From: Desulfovibrio sp. JY
Lineage (GTDB): Bacteria; Desulfobacterota; Desulfovibrionia; Desulfovibrionales; Desulfovibrionaceae
Direction: 5' to 3'
NCBI GenBank assembly: GCA_021730285.1
Contig: CP082962.1
Span: 3,419,501-3,483,500, forward strand
DNA: 64,000 nt
The translations under genes were made by a program, and so were the position numbers. Below are positions 25,759-35,407 of this stretch, piece after piece; within the stretch, counting starts at the first letter, position 1, and each line of letters starts with the position of its first letter. The notes under the pieces were generated by a model, which did not search any database, was not told the DNA's origin, and saw only the letters and a list, made by a program, of their open reading frames with translations.

Positions 25759-27143
25759 GCATGCGCCGCACCACCGTCCAGGCGGCCCTGCAAGGCGTCG
25801 GCAGCGGGGCCGAGGCCCGCGTCATGGGTTGGGTGCGCACCCGCCGTGACGCCAAGGGGTTTTCGTTCCTGGAAATAAACGACGGTTCCTGTTTGACCAA
25901 CCTGCAAGTGATCGTGGATGCGGGCGTGCACGGCGCCGACGTCCTCAAGGATCTCGGCACGGGCGCGGCGGTGGCCGTGACCGGCGAGCTGGTTCCCTCG
26001 CCCGGCAAGGGGCAGCGCTTCGAGCTGCGGGCAACGGGCCTGGAACTGCTCGGCGCGGCCGATCCCGAAGCCTATCCGCTCCAGAAAAAACGCCACTCCG
26101 ACGAATTCCTGCGCACCATCGCCCATTTGCGACCGCGCACCAACAAGTACGGGGCCATGCTGCGCCTGCGCTCGGCCCTGGGCCAGGCCGTGCACGCCTT
26201 TTTCGCCGCGCGCGGCTTCGCCTGGGTCCAGACGCCCATCATCACCGGTTCGGATTGCGAGGGCGCGGGCGAGATGTTCCGGGTCACGGCGCTTTCCGAC
26301 GCCGAGGCCTGCCTGCCGTCCGGGGAACGGGCCAGCCGGGATTTTTTCGGCAAGGACGCCTACCTCACCGTTTCGGGTCAGCTTTCGGCCGAACCGCTCG
26401 CCCTGGCCCTGGGGCAAGTCTACACCTTTGGCCCCACCTTTCGGGCCGAGCACTCCGACACCTCGCGCCATGCCGCCGAATTCTGGATGCTCGAGCCTGA
26501 GATGGCCTTTGCCGACCTGGACGATGACATGGACCTGGGCGAGGCCCTGCTCAAGCATCTGGTCGGGGTGGCTGTAAACGACTGTGCCGAGGATTTCGGG
26601 CTGTTCGCCAAATACGTGGACCCGTCCCTGCCCGAAACGCTGGGGGCGATCCTCGAGAAGCCTTTCGTGCGCCTGCCCTACGCCGAGGCCGTGGATATTT
26701 TGTCCAGGGCGGAGGCCAAGTTCCAGTTTCCGGTCGGGTTCGGCTGCGATCTGCAAAGCGAGCACGAGCGGTACCTGACCGAGAAGCATTTCAAGCGGCC
26801 GGTGGTGGTCTACGACTATCCCAAGGAGATCAAGGCGTTTTACATGCGCCAAAATGACGACGGCCAAACGGTCGCGGCCATGGACGTGCTGGTTCCGGGT
26901 ATCGGCGAGATTATCGGCGGCAGCGCCCGCGAGGAGCGCCTGGACGTGCTGACCGAGCGCATCCGCGAGTTGTCGCTGCCCATGGAGAGCTACTGGTGGT
27001 ACCTGGACACGCGTCGTTTCGGTACCGTGCCCCATGCCGGTTTTGGGCTGGGCTTCGAGCGGCTGGTCATGCTCGTCACCGGCATCGGCAACATCCGCGA
27101 CGTCATGGCCTTTGCCCGCACCTGGCGGCATCTGGAGTTTTAA
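25755..27143 (+). CDS. asnS: Asparaginyl-tRNA synthetase
   Basis: A 462-residue class IIb synthetase. An N-terminal OB-fold anticodon-binding domain ([21 protein letters not shown]) precedes the class II core. Motif 2 is around [21 protein letters not shown], and motif 3 is [12 protein letters not shown]. The [17 protein letters not shown] segment is typical of AsnRS rather than AspRS. Start overlaps the upstream gene by four bases. Confidence 0.95.
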   Translation: MSMRRTTVQAALQGVGSGAEARVMGWVRTRRDAKGFSFLEINDGSCLTNLQVIVDAGVHGADVLKDLGTGAAVAVTGELVPSPGKGQRFELRATGLELLGAADPEAYPLQKKRHSDEFLRTIAHLRPRTNKYGAMLRLRSALGQAVHAFFAARGFAWVQTPIITGSDCEGAGEMFRVTALSDAEACLPSGERASRDFFGKDAYLTVSGQLSAEPLALALGQVYTFGPTFRAEHSDTSRHAAEFWMLEPEMAFADLDDDMDLGEALLKHLVGVAVNDCAEDFGLFAKYVDPSLPETLGAILEKPFVRLPYAEAVDILSRAEAKFQFPVGFGCDLQSEHERYLTEKHFKRPVVVYDYPKEIKAFYMRQNDDGQTVAAMDVLVPGIGEIIGGSAREERLDVLTERIRELSLPMESYWWYLDTRRFGTVPHAGFGLGFERLVMLVTGIGNIRDVMAFARTWRHLEF

Positions 27144-27173
27144 CGGTATGGCCGCGGCCCCGGGATGGCGGGG

Positions 27174-29504
27174 TCAGGCGGTCGCCATCTTGGCCGGCGC
27201 TTCGGGCCGGGCGGCGTCGCAACCGGGCAGGAGCACGTAAAAGACGCTGCCCTGGCCGGGCTGTGACTCCGCCCAGATCCGGCCGCCGTAATGGTGCACG
27301 ATCTGCCGGCAGATGGCCAGGCCAAGCCCCGTTCCTTTGGTCGTTTCCCGCATGGTGTCGCCGCGGCCGACCTGATGGAACTTGCCGAAAATGGCTTCCA
27401 GTTCCTCGGCCGGAATCCCGATCCCGGAATCGGCGATGGCGAGCAAAAGCGACTCGCCTTCGCGCCGGACCGTCATGCACACCGTGCCTTCCCGGGTGAA
27501 TTTCACCGCGTTTTGCAGCAAGTTGGTTGCGACCTGAATCAGCTGGTCCGGGTCCATGCAGACTTCCGGGACATCCTCATCCGCCTCGAGGACAAAGGAG
27601 AGTTCCGGCCGCTGGGCCAGGAGGCCTTTGATATTGCGGGCTGTTGTCCCGAGCACTTCCATGGGGTTGAAGCGCGTGTCGCGCCAGAGCATGTTGCCGG
27701 ACTCGATGCGGTTGAGGTCCAGGACGTCGTTGATCAGGCGCGTGAGGCGCTCGGCCTCGCCGTAGACCACGCCCAGGTTGGCGGCGATGCGCCGGCCCCT
27801 AGCTTGCAAGGCCGGGGTGCCTTCGGCCAGAGGCAGGAACTGCTCGTTGAAATCGCGCCCTATCAACTTGGCGAAGCCCAGGATGGAGGTCAGGGGGGTG
27901 CGCAGTTCGTGGGACACCGTGGACAAGAAGGCCGACTTGAGGCGGTCGAGTTCGCTGAGGCGTATGTTGGCCTCGGCCAGTTCCAGTGCTTGCAGGCGCA
28001 GGTCGCGGGTGCGTTCCTCCACTTGGGCCTCGAGGCGCTGACGGCTTTCGGCCAACTCCTCCTCGATTTTTTTTCTGGCCGTGATGTCCGTGAACATGCC
28101 GAGCGCGCCGATGTAGTTGCCCGAGGCGTCGTAGAGGGGACTTGCCGACACCATGACCCAGAGCGATGCATCCGTAACGGTCCGGAGCTCGTGTTCGAAC
28201 ACCGGGCTTTGTCCCTGGCGCAGTTTTTCCAGATGCTCCCGGACAGTGACCAGGGATTTTCCCGTCAGGTAGGGATCCATCGGGCGGCCGGGCATTTCTT
28301 CCGGCGCGCAGCCGAGCATGGCGGCCATGCGACGGTTGACGAAGGCCGTCTTGTGGTCGGCATCGAGCACCCAGACCCCTTCGTTGGCGGTTTCCACGAT
28401 GCGGCGGAATTTCTCCTCGCTCTCCCGCAAGGCCAGATTGGCCCGCTGCTTGTCCGTAATGTCCCGGATGACTTCGATGCCGCCGGTGATCCTGCCCGTC
28501 TCGTCGCGAAGGGCCACGGCCTTGGCCCAGATATGGCGGGGCCCCCGGGGCAGGGCCGCCACGGCGACCTCCGCGATGATGGAATCCACGCCCAAGTCCG
28601 CCACGGCGTAGCGTGCGTCCGGCTGGCCCACGGCGCCCCGGGCATAGTCGATCAAAAGGGGCGTCGGGGTTCCGTAAAAAGGCGTCCCGTATTCGAAATG
28701 CGATTTGCCGAGCATGTCCACGGCCGAGATGCCGGTGAGCTTTTCCATGGCCTTGTTCCAGAAAATCACGGAACCCTGCGCATCGACGACCATGGTCGGG
28801 TCGGGGAGGAACTCGATGATGTCGGCCAGGTTACGGTCGCGGATTTTGAGCCCCGCCTGGGCCTGGCGCAGATCGTCGATGAAAAGCGACTGCTGGTGGT
28901 TGGTCAGCGCCAGGGTGGAGAGATGTTCGGCAAAGCGGTGCAGGGCCGTACAGACCTTGGTGAACCGTTCCCGGGACATGTGGGGCACCTTTTGTAGTGC
29001 CTGGCGGAAGGCGTCCTCGTCGGCGCCGATTTCCCGGGCGTAGGCCATGGCGGCCGCGGCATCGAAGGATTCGTCGGCCACTTGGCCGATCAGCCAGGTG
29101 GCGATATGGCGCTGGCCGAAATAGATGGGGGTTGCCCCGTCGAGCAGCCCGCCGCTTAGGCAATTGGCCACAGCCGGGCCATGGAGGCAGGCCTGACCGA
29201 GGGTGACGTCCGAGCGGGTGCAGTTGGCGCGCCCTTTGGGCGTGCTGCGGATGCAATCACGGCAAAAGGTTGTGAAATTGCTTGGCTTGGTCAGGGGACG
29301 GCCGTCGGGAGTGGTGATGAGGGAGGCGACATCGGCGGCGGCGGCAAAGGCGTCCTGGATGCGCTGGATATCTTCCAGGGAAAAGATGTCCTCGAAACGA
29401 GGGACCCCGGGGGAGTTTTCCCGCCGGCCGAGCTCAGGGGCGTCGCTGCCTGCCTGCCGGCCATGTTGTTCCGGGGGCGTGTCGGTGGGTCTGTCGCGTT
29501 GCAT
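27174..29504 (-). CDS. PocR-PAS-PAS sensor histidine kinase
   Basis: A 776-residue soluble sensor kinase. Residues about 36-200 form a PocR domain with conserved cysteines (FCRDCIRSTPKGRANCTRSD, CLHG, NCLSGGLLDGATPIYFGQ). Two PAS domains follow (about 225-350 and 360-480), then a coiled linker, HisKA (TVSHELRTPLTSILGF) and HATPase (NLLQNAVKF, DSGIGIP, GTGLGLAICRQ). PocR domains bind small hydrocarbon derivatives such as 1,2-propanediol in characterised regulators. No response regulator gene is adjacent. A second kinase with a PocR-like input lies at 5940-7625. Confidence 0.9.
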   Translation of the reverse strand: MQRDRPTDTPPEQHGRQAGSDAPELGRRENSPGVPRFEDIFSLEDIQRIQDAFAAAADVASLITTPDGRPLTKPSNFTTFCRDCIRSTPKGRANCTRSDVTLGQACLHGPAVANCLSGGLLDGATPIYFGQRHIATWLIGQVADESFDAAAAMAYAREIGADEDAFRQALQKVPHMSRERFTKVCTALHRFAEHLSTLALTNHQQSLFIDDLRQAQAGLKIRDRNLADIIEFLPDPTMVVDAQGSVIFWNKAMEKLTGISAVDMLGKSHFEYGTPFYGTPTPLLIDYARGAVGQPDARYAVADLGVDSIIAEVAVAALPRGPRHIWAKAVALRDETGRITGGIEVIRDITDKQRANLALRESEEKFRRIVETANEGVWVLDADHKTAFVNRRMAAMLGCAPEEMPGRPMDPYLTGKSLVTVREHLEKLRQGQSPVFEHELRTVTDASLWVMVSASPLYDASGNYIGALGMFTDITARKKIEEELAESRQRLEAQVEERTRDLRLQALELAEANIRLSELDRLKSAFLSTVSHELRTPLTSILGFAKLIGRDFNEQFLPLAEGTPALQARGRRIAANLGVVYGEAERLTRLINDVLDLNRIESGNMLWRDTRFNPMEVLGTTARNIKGLLAQRPELSFVLEADEDVPEVCMDPDQLIQVATNLLQNAVKFTREGTVCMTVRREGESLLLAIADSGIGIPAEELEAIFGKFHQVGRGDTMRETTKGTGLGLAICRQIVHHYGGRIWAESQPGQGSVFYVLLPGCDAARPEAPAKMATA

Positions 29505-29670
29505 ATCCCCTCAAGAGCGTTCATGGTTTTTGCCACTATAAGCCAACGCGGTTTTTTTTTACAACAACTATTTCCGCAAGCGAGGGGGGGGGCGGCCTTC
29601 CGGGGAGGCCGGGAATAACGGGAGAGTCCAATGCGGTGTCCCGGCGCGTGCGCGCCGCAACACCGCAAAA

Positions 29671-29709
29671 AACAAGCCCCCGGGCCGTCGGGTCCAGGGG
29701 CTTGTTTGC
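29671..29709 (-). terminator. Terminator of tmRNA
   Basis: On the minus strand AACAAGCCCC and GGGGGCTTGTT form a stem followed by TTTTTTG, about 20 nt beyond the tmRNA 3' end. Confidence 0.85.
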
Positions 29710-29731
29710 ACAGGGTGCGTGGAAAAGTTGG

Positions 29732-30089
29732 TGGTGGAGGCGGGGGGAATCGAACCCCCGTCCGAGAATGCTCCGCTCCTAGCGTCTACAGGCTTAGACC
29801 GAAAAACAATCTCGCCTCGGGCAGGCCTTCCGGCCGGGCCGCCTTCGGCCAGTCCGTCTGTTGTCTCGCGCGCCCCTCAACGGACGAAGGTTTGCGCCAG
29901 CCTGATGGGGGTTGGCGTCCCGGTTCAGCGTATCAGGCGTCAGCTGAGGGGACGCTGACTGTCATTAAGCAGCCAGAGCGTAATCGTAATCGTTGGCAGT
30001 TAACCAGTTGCCGCGTGTTTTACGAGGCCTCGCGGCACCTCGACCTGCAACCAGGGCTTCACTATCCCCGTCGAAACCAGGGCGCCCCC
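29732..30089 (-). ncRNA. ssrA: Transfer-messenger RNA (tmRNA)
   Basis: A 358-nt tmRNA for trans-translation rescue of stalled ribosomes. The 5' end GGGGGCG pairs with CGCCTCC before the encoded CCA. The conserved 5' CCTGGTTTCGACGGGG and the 3' T-arm GGGGGTTCGATTCCCCC are present. The tag reading frame (29965-29997) encodes ANDYDYALAA followed by TAA TGA, close to other Desulfovibrio tags. A TATAAT hexamer sits seven bases upstream of the predicted 5' end. Confidence 0.97.
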
Positions 30090-30095
30090 GTCGAA

Positions 30096-30101
30096 ATTAT
30101 A
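30096..30101 (-). promoter_or_regulatory. -10 element of the tmRNA promoter
   Basis: A perfect TATAAT on the minus strand, ending seven bases before the predicted tmRNA 5' end. The -35 region is not close to consensus. Confidence 0.7.
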
Positions 30102-30140
30102 TTGTAACGCATTGCGGCCGAAAGGCAAGGGGCACTTCGG

Positions 30141-30386
30141 CTAAAACATCTGGAGATGGCCTTGGTAGCCGCGCTCCTTCATGCAAGCCTCGGTGTCCTG
30201 CTTGCGCTGCCCGATGGGGCTGTCCGGAAAGGGCGGCGTGTTGACCTCAAGCGACGCCTTGCTGAAGCAATCGGAATAATCGTTTTCCACCGTGGCCTGC
30301 TCCACGCCCGGCTTGGAATAGGGGGCACGGGTGCAGCCGGCGACAAGGCCAAAAATGACAAGGAACGCCAAGATGGTGGGGCGCAT
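30141..30386 (-). CDS. Small hypothetical lipoprotein
   Basis: An 81-residue predicted lipoprotein. The signal peptide (MRPTILAFLVIFGL) ends in a LVAGC lipobox, and the start at 30386 is fixed by a GAGGAGG. The mature part is short, charged and has two further cysteines (YSDCFSKAS, TEACMKERGY), perhaps a disulfide. It ends in HLQMF. I do not recognise a family. It is a monocistronic gene between tmRNA and a chemoreceptor. Confidence 0.7.
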   Translation of the reverse strand: MRPTILAFLVIFGLVAGCTRAPYSKPGVEQATVENDYSDCFSKASLEVNTPPFPDSPIGQRKQDTEACMKERGYQGHLQMF

Positions 30387-30838
30387 AACGAGCCTCCTCG
30401 CGTCGACAGGGCAGAGAGCGACGCGGCGCATGAGAGTGACGAAAAGACGCTGTTGCGACGATATCCCGACGAACAGGCCCGAACCGCATGCCTTTTGGCT
30501 TACCGTGTGCCGCCGGTTTCGGGAAGCGTTTTTTCAGTCCGAGCCCCCGCAGACGCGCGTCGAACCCATCTGGAATACGGGCTTCGACCATCCTGCCTAC
30601 CCCCTTTCGCGCGACACGTGGTCCAAGGCTTGGGCAGAAGCGCGCTTCGCGGCGGCTCCTTGGTCATGATGCCCGTCTTTTTCCAGCCGAATGCTCCGCC
30701 AGTGTCGCCAGGCCAATATCCTCGCAAGAAGGAAAGCGGAGAATCGCTTGCCGCTGTTGCGCCCGGGCAATGATACGGTTAGTGATTGTTACTTTTATCA
30801 CAAAATGATGCACTAGCTTATCGTGGATTACACTTTAC

Positions 30839-30856
30839 TTGTGACAATTTTCGCAA
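30839..30856. promoter_or_regulatory. HcpR/CRP-FNR-like site upstream of the chemoreceptor gene
   Basis: TTGTGA-N6-TCGCAA matches 11 of 12 positions of the TTGTGA-N6-TCACAA motif described for the HcpR regulator of Desulfovibrio. Further half-sites (AGTGAT at 30781, ATCACA at 30797, AGTGAT at 30860) lie in the same AT-rich stretch. The 627-nt gap 30387-31013 holds no convincing gene. Its right third is strikingly AT-rich and is read as the regulatory region of the chemoreceptor. Confidence 0.5.
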
Positions 30857-30942
30857 AAAAGTGATCTTTATGACGAGAATGACATCTTTTGCTTGCTATT
30901 CAGCTATGTGAAAAATAGAATAGTCACGCTTTTGAAAAAAAT

Positions 30943-30970
30943 GTCTCTGTCGGGGCAACCCCGGGGAGAC
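30943..30970 (+). promoter_or_regulatory. 5' leader hairpin of the chemoreceptor gene
   Basis: GTCTC/GAGAC enclose an inner CGGGG-CAA-CCCCG stem, separated by a small internal loop, 43 nt upstream of the chemoreceptor ATG. It matches no riboswitch that I recognise and has no T-tract, so it is not a plain terminator. It may stabilise the mRNA. Confidence 0.35.
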
Positions 30971-31013
30971 TCTTTAACACGAAAGGCGTTTCACTTTTGC
31001 ACTGGAGATTATC

Positions 31014-33044
31014 ATGCGGCGAATGAGTATAAAATGGTTGTTAATGACACTGGGTATAGCAAGCGTCATAGGTGCAGCGCTCACCATCTTTCTTCTCTAT
31101 TTGCAGCAAGGAAGGATGTTCGGTTATTTGGAAAAAATCGGGAATGTTGACAGCCCGTTGCTCTTTCATCTCCAGGATGTTTATGCCCAGGGGCTGCAAA
31201 CGGAACAGGCCACCCGCAATGTGATTCTCAATCCCAACGATCAAAAGGCCAAAGATAATTTCGCCGCTGCCGACAAAAAGTTCCGCAAAGCCCTCGCGGC
31301 GGCCGCTTCACTGGCCCGTGGGGACATGGCCCGACAACTCTCCGGTATTGAACCGCAATGGAACAAGAGTCACGACCTCAAGCTGCAATTGATGGAAATG
31401 GCCACCGCCGGCGATGTGAAGAAAGCCGTGACCATGCTCAACACCGAGGAAACGCCCTTGTGGCGGGCCATAAAGAATACGGTGCTTTCCCTCGTCAGCG
31501 TGCAGCAACGTGTCGCGGCGGACAACCTCAAGGCCATCGAGGCCGGAGAAACCTCCGTTTTTCATATGTTCCTGGGCATGGCCATTGTTTCGGTGATCCT
31601 GCTCATGGCGCTGATCGTCTTTTTGATTCGCGGCCTTGGCCGGGGCGCGGCGGCCATTATCGATTACGCCAAGACCATCGGAGGCGGGGATTTCAGCACC
31701 AAGCCGATCTCGGGCCTGCCCCGAGAGTTCGCCCAGATCGCCGCGTCCTTGCAGGAGATGGTCTGTTATCTGGAAACCTCGCTTGGGTATTACCAGGGCA
31801 TCGTGCGCGGCATCGCAACGCCCTACGTCGTGGTGGACACCGAGGAAAAGCTGCAGCTTACCAACGACAGCCTCATGATGCTGATCGAGCAATCCGGCAC
31901 TCCGCAGCAGCATTACGGGGAAAACGTGGCCGGCTTTTTTTACGGGGATTCCTCGCGCAAGACCGTACTCGCCACCGCCATGGCCGAGAACAAAAACATC
32001 CGCAAGGAAGTCGTGATGACCTCTCGCAAAGGAAATGCGCGCAATGTCCTTATTGACGCGTCCCCGCTTTACAACACCATCAACGGCCAATTGATGGGCT
32101 CGCTTTGCGTGTACCTGGACTTCACCGAACTGCGTCGGGGCGAGGCCGCCATGCAGGCCCAGTCCAACCGCATGCGCGAAACGGCCCGGGAAGCCCAGGC
32201 CATCGCCGACAGCCTGGCTCGGGAAATCGAGGATCTGACCCAGCGTGTGAACATGGTCGAAAGCGGCGCCATGCAGCAAAAGGACCGCATCGGCGAGACC
32301 GCCTCGGCCATGGACGCCATGGCCGAAGCCGTGACGGAAGTGGCGCAAAACGCCGCCGTCGCCGATTCCCTGGCCGAAGCGGCCAAGGAAAAGGCGGAGA
32401 CCGGGGCCGGGATGGTGGCCGGTGTGGTGGAGGCCATCCGCAACGTCAACCGGCTTGCCGACGAACTGCGGCGGGACATGGACGAGCTTGGCGGGCAGGC
32501 CGAGGGCATCGGCAAGATCATGGGCGTCATCGCCGACATCGCCGACCAGACCAATCTGCTGGCGCTCAATGCCGCCATCGAGGCGGCCCGGGCCGGGGAC
32601 GCCGGCCGGGGGTTCGCCGTGGTGGCCGACGAGGTGCGGAAGCTGGCCGAAAAAACCATGACCGCCACCAAGGATGTGGCCGGGTTTATCACCACCATGC
32701 AGCAAAGCACGCGCAAGAACATCGAAAAGACCGAACAGACCAGCCTCGCCATTCAGGACGGTACGAAAAAAGCCAACGATTCAGGTGAAATGTTGCAGGA
32801 GATCGTGGGCATCGTGGTCAAAACGTCCGACCAGATCCGCTCCATGGCCACCGCCGCCGAGGAGCAGTCCGCCACATCCGAGGAGATTCGCCGGGCCACG
32901 GAGGAGATCAACCGCATCGCCATCGATACCCTGGAGGCCATGGCCGCCTCGGCCAAGGCCGTGGCCGAACTGGGCGGACAGGCGCGGAGCCTGGAGACCG
33001 TGGTTTCGGGCCTGGAATCCGGCAAGGAAGCCATCGCGGCCTAG
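31014..33044 (+). CDS. Methyl-accepting chemotaxis protein with PAS domain
   Basis: A 676-residue membrane chemoreceptor. TM1 is at about residues 7-28, a helical periplasmic sensor (four-helix-bundle type) spans about 29-185 and TM2 about 186-208. A short HAMP-like linker ([18 protein letters not shown]) and a PAS domain (about 260-370) follow. The signalling domain carries the kinase-contact hairpin tip [19 protein letters not shown]. No CheW-binding pentapeptide for CheR is visible at the C-terminus. The ATG follows GGAG. It is monocistronic, with a class I hairpin repeat downstream. Confidence 0.93.
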   Translation: MRRMSIKWLLMTLGIASVIGAALTIFLLYLQQGRMFGYLEKIGNVDSPLLFHLQDVYAQGLQTEQATRNVILNPNDQKAKDNFAAADKKFRKALAAAASLARGDMARQLSGIEPQWNKSHDLKLQLMEMATAGDVKKAVTMLNTEETPLWRAIKNTVLSLVSVQQRVAADNLKAIEAGETSVFHMFLGMAIVSVILLMALIVFLIRGLGRGAAAIIDYAKTIGGGDFSTKPISGLPREFAQIAASLQEMVCYLETSLGYYQGIVRGIATPYVVVDTEEKLQLTNDSLMMLIEQSGTPQQHYGENVAGFFYGDSSRKTVLATAMAENKNIRKEVVMTSRKGNARNVLIDASPLYNTINGQLMGSLCVYLDFTELRRGEAAMQAQSNRMRETAREAQAIADSLAREIEDLTQRVNMVESGAMQQKDRIGETASAMDAMAEAVTEVAQNAAVADSLAEAAKEKAETGAGMVAGVVEAIRNVNRLADELRRDMDELGGQAEGIGKIMGVIADIADQTNLLALNAAIEAARAGDAGRGFAVVADEVRKLAEKTMTATKDVAGFITTMQQSTRKNIEKTEQTSLAIQDGTKKANDSGEMLQEIVGIVVKTSDQIRSMATAAEEQSATSEEIRRATEEINRIAIDTLEAMAASAKAVAELGGQARSLETVVSGLESGKEAIAA

Positions 33045-33080
33045 CGGGCGTTCGTTCGGGAAAGGAATCCGGAAGATGCT

Positions 33081-33122
33081 GCGAGAGGGGAAGCCTTTGA
33101 AAAGGGGCGTTGCCCCTCTTGC
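33081..33122. terminator. Class I hairpin repeat / bidirectional terminator
   Basis: GCGAGAGGGG pairs with CCCCTCTTGC, with a second pairing AAGCC/GGGGC inside. It sits between the convergent chemoreceptor and cyclic-nucleotide-binding genes and belongs to the GCGAGAGGGG family. Confidence 0.75.
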
Positions 33123-33136
33123 AGTTTCCCCTTTTC

Positions 33137-33640
33137 CTAGGCCAGCAAACCCACGAAGCGCCCCGTCACCTGGCGCAGGCGGCGGCTGAGGACCTGGCCC
33201 ACGGCGAAAAGGACCTTGATGGCCAGTTGCGGCTGTTCGGCGGCCAGGGCGTCGAACTGCTCGCGGGTCAGGACCAGGAGGCGCACGTCGGTCTTGGCCA
33301 CCACCGTGGCCGAACGCGGCTCGTTGTCGAAAAAGGCGATCTCCCCGATGACGGCGTCACGGCTCAGGTCGATGATGTGCCGTTCGGGCGCGCCGGTATC
33401 CTCTTTCTGGATGGTCACCACGCCCTCTTCCATGAAGGCCAGGGAATTGGCCTTGCGGCCTTCCTGAATAACGACCGTGCCGGCCGGAAAGGCGCTTTCC
33501 TGAAGGTAGGCGGCAAGGAGCCGGACTTCCTCGGCGGTGAAACCGGCCGCGAGTTTGAGGCTGCCGAGGTGCGTGGCGATGGTGGCGATTTCCGCTTCCC
33601 GTTGTCCCTGTTCCACATGGGCCTCCCCGACGGCCGCCAT
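33137..33640 (-). CDS. Cyclic nucleotide-binding domain protein (apparent 5' frameshift)
   Basis: A cNMP-binding-domain protein of at least 167 residues with no DNA-binding domain. The domain core is clear (FPAGTVVIQEGRKANSLAFM, then GEIAFFDNEPRSATVVA). The ATG at 33640 has no ribosome-binding site. A well-placed AAAGGAG plus ATG exists at 33687 in a different frame. One extra A in the A5 run (plus-strand T5 at 33662-33666) would join them, giving MPQRTAGKKLAKHVAGM and the rest. So the gene probably starts at 33687 with either a sequencing indel or a real frameshift. Confidence 0.78.
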   Translation of the reverse strand: MAAVGEAHVEQGQREAEIATIATHLGSLKLAAGFTAEEVRLLAAYLQESAFPAGTVVIQEGRKANSLAFMEEGVVTIQKEDTGAPERHIIDLSRDAVIGEIAFFDNEPRSATVVAKTDVRLLVLTREQFDALAAEQPQLAIKVLFAVGQVLSRRLRQVTGRFVGLLA

Positions 33641-33976
33641 GCCGGCGACGTGTTTCGCGAGTTTTTGCCAGCCGTCCGCTGGGGCATCGTATACTCCTTT
33701 GCGGCAAGAAAAAAGGTCGAAAGGGCCGGTTGTGGTTCTTTACGCCGCTGGCATGCGACGATGGGGCTAGAGCGTGCACGGACTGTTACAACGCCGTCAC
33801 ATGGCGCAATCACGACCCGACCGGCTACCGCCGGTGAAAATGGGATAATACGGCATCAGGCGCTTGGCGAGACGGACTCTGTTATCGCGTTGTGACAGGG
33901 GGCGTTGTATTGTTGTGCCTTCGGTTGCCTCGGCGAACCTTCTCATGTACGGAGGGGAACCTATAACGGAGGATTC

Positions 33977-35185
33977 ATGGTCAAGCGCATCGTCGGCTGG
34001 TTTTTGGTTTTCGTCTGCATGGTTTCCCTGGCCGGTTGCGGTGCGGCGCGGAAACGGCATCCGCTTATCGACCCCAATGCCCAGGAATTGTCCGTCATGG
34101 GCATGCGCAACGTGCGGGATTGGGGGGATGCGCTTTCGCCCATGCTCCAGAAAAGCCTCATTACGGGGGCGCGCCAATACGCCGCCTGGCGCAAGGCCAA
34201 CAACCTTGGCCCGGAAAAGGATTTGTACCTGCTGGCCCTGTCCGGCGGTGGTGCGGACGGCGCTTTTGGCGCGGGTGTGTTGTGCGGCTGGACGGACAAG
34301 GGGGACCGGCCCGAATTTCGTGTGGTGACGGGCGTCTCCACGGGAGCTTTGTCCGCGCCGTTCGCCTTTTTGGGCAAAAAATACGACTCGGTTTTGCGCA
34401 AGCTGTATACCAATATCCAAACCAAGGATATTTTCTTTCTCAAAAGCATCTGGGACATCATCCGGGGTGATTCGGTGGCGGATACCGGACCGCTCAAGAA
34501 ATTGGTCGAAACCGCTGTCACGCCGGAAATGATGGCCGAACTGGCCCGGGAACATGCCCGGGGCCGCCGGCTTTTCATCGCCACTACCAACCTGGACGCC
34601 CAGCGCAACGTGGTCTGGGATATCGGGGCCATCGCCTCCTCGGGCAATCCCAATGCCCTCGAGTTGATCCACAAGGTCCTGATCGCCTCGGCTTCCATTC
34701 CGGTGGCCTTCCCGCCGGTGTATATCCCGGTGGAGAAAAACGGCGAAACCTTCGACGAAATGCACGTGGACGGCGGGGTGATTTCGCAGTTCATCGTCTA
34801 CGACGCGTATCTGCTGCCCAAGGAGATCGCGGAGGATACCCATGCCATGGCGGCCTACGATGCGCTGCACAAGCATGTCTGCATCATCGTCAACAACAAG
34901 CTCGGCCCGGTCAGCGAATCCGTACGGCCGCGCCTTGCCCCCATCGCGTTGCGTTCCATTTCCACGTTGATCAAGTCCCAGGCCAAGGGCTCGCTTGCCT
35001 ACAGCTATCTGCTGACCAAGCGTGACGGTATGACGCTTGATTACATCGTCATTCCGGAAAATTTCGACAGCCCCAACAAGGAGCCCTTCGACCCTGCGGC
35101 CATGCGCAAGACCTTCGACATGGGCTATGCCCTGGGCAAGGAAGGCAAGGGCTGGCAATCCCTGCCCCCGGGCTACGTGGAGTAG
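33977..35185 (+). CDS. Patatin-like phospholipase lipoprotein
   Basis: A 402-residue membrane-anchored lipase. A lipoprotein signal (MVKRIVGWFLVFVCMVSLAGC) starts at the ATG preceded by CGGAGG. The patatin elements follow in order: the oxyanion glycine-rich loop (LSGGGADGAFGAGVL), the nucleophile elbow GVSTGAL with serine at about residue 120, and the catalytic aspartate in HVDGGV. All catalytic residues are present, so an acyl hydrolase on phospholipids or lipid esters is expected, facing the periplasm or outer membrane. A strong terminator follows. Confidence 0.92.
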   Translation: MVKRIVGWFLVFVCMVSLAGCGAARKRHPLIDPNAQELSVMGMRNVRDWGDALSPMLQKSLITGARQYAAWRKANNLGPEKDLYLLALSGGGADGAFGAGVLCGWTDKGDRPEFRVVTGVSTGALSAPFAFLGKKYDSVLRKLYTNIQTKDIFFLKSIWDIIRGDSVADTGPLKKLVETAVTPEMMAELAREHARGRRLFIATTNLDAQRNVVWDIGAIASSGNPNALELIHKVLIASASIPVAFPPVYIPVEKNGETFDEMHVDGGVISQFIVYDAYLLPKEIAEDTHAMAAYDALHKHVCIIVNNKLGPVSESVRPRLAPIALRSISTLIKSQAKGSLAYSYLLTKRDGMTLDYIVIPENFDSPNKEPFDPAAMRKTFDMGYALGKEGKGWQSLPPGYVE

Positions 35186-35234
35186 CAGGGCGGCGCGCCT
35201 GGTCGATGCCTGAGGCGCTCATCGTTACAGACGG

Positions 35235-35268
35235 AAAAGGCCCGGAGGTTTGCCTCCGGGCCTTTTTT
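35235..35268 (+). terminator. Rho-independent terminator after the patatin gene
   Basis: A 14-bp perfect stem AAAAGGCCCGGAGG with loop TTTG, then a run of seven T. Confidence 0.92.
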
Positions 35269-35407
35269 TGTCGGGGAGCAAAAAAGCTATGGCAAGTGTG
35301 GCTCAATCCCCGTCTTTCAGGCTGGAAGGGCCACAGCCGTCCCCGGATCATGGCGCAGGCCGGATTGCAACCGGCGTCGCGATGGTCGGCCGCGTTCCGG
35401 GCCGTAT

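Noticed and set aside
30331-30669. A 112-codon plus-strand frame upstream of the chemoreceptor
   Set aside because: It begins inside the lipoprotein gene on the other strand, has no ribosome-binding site and shows arginine-rich shadow composition.
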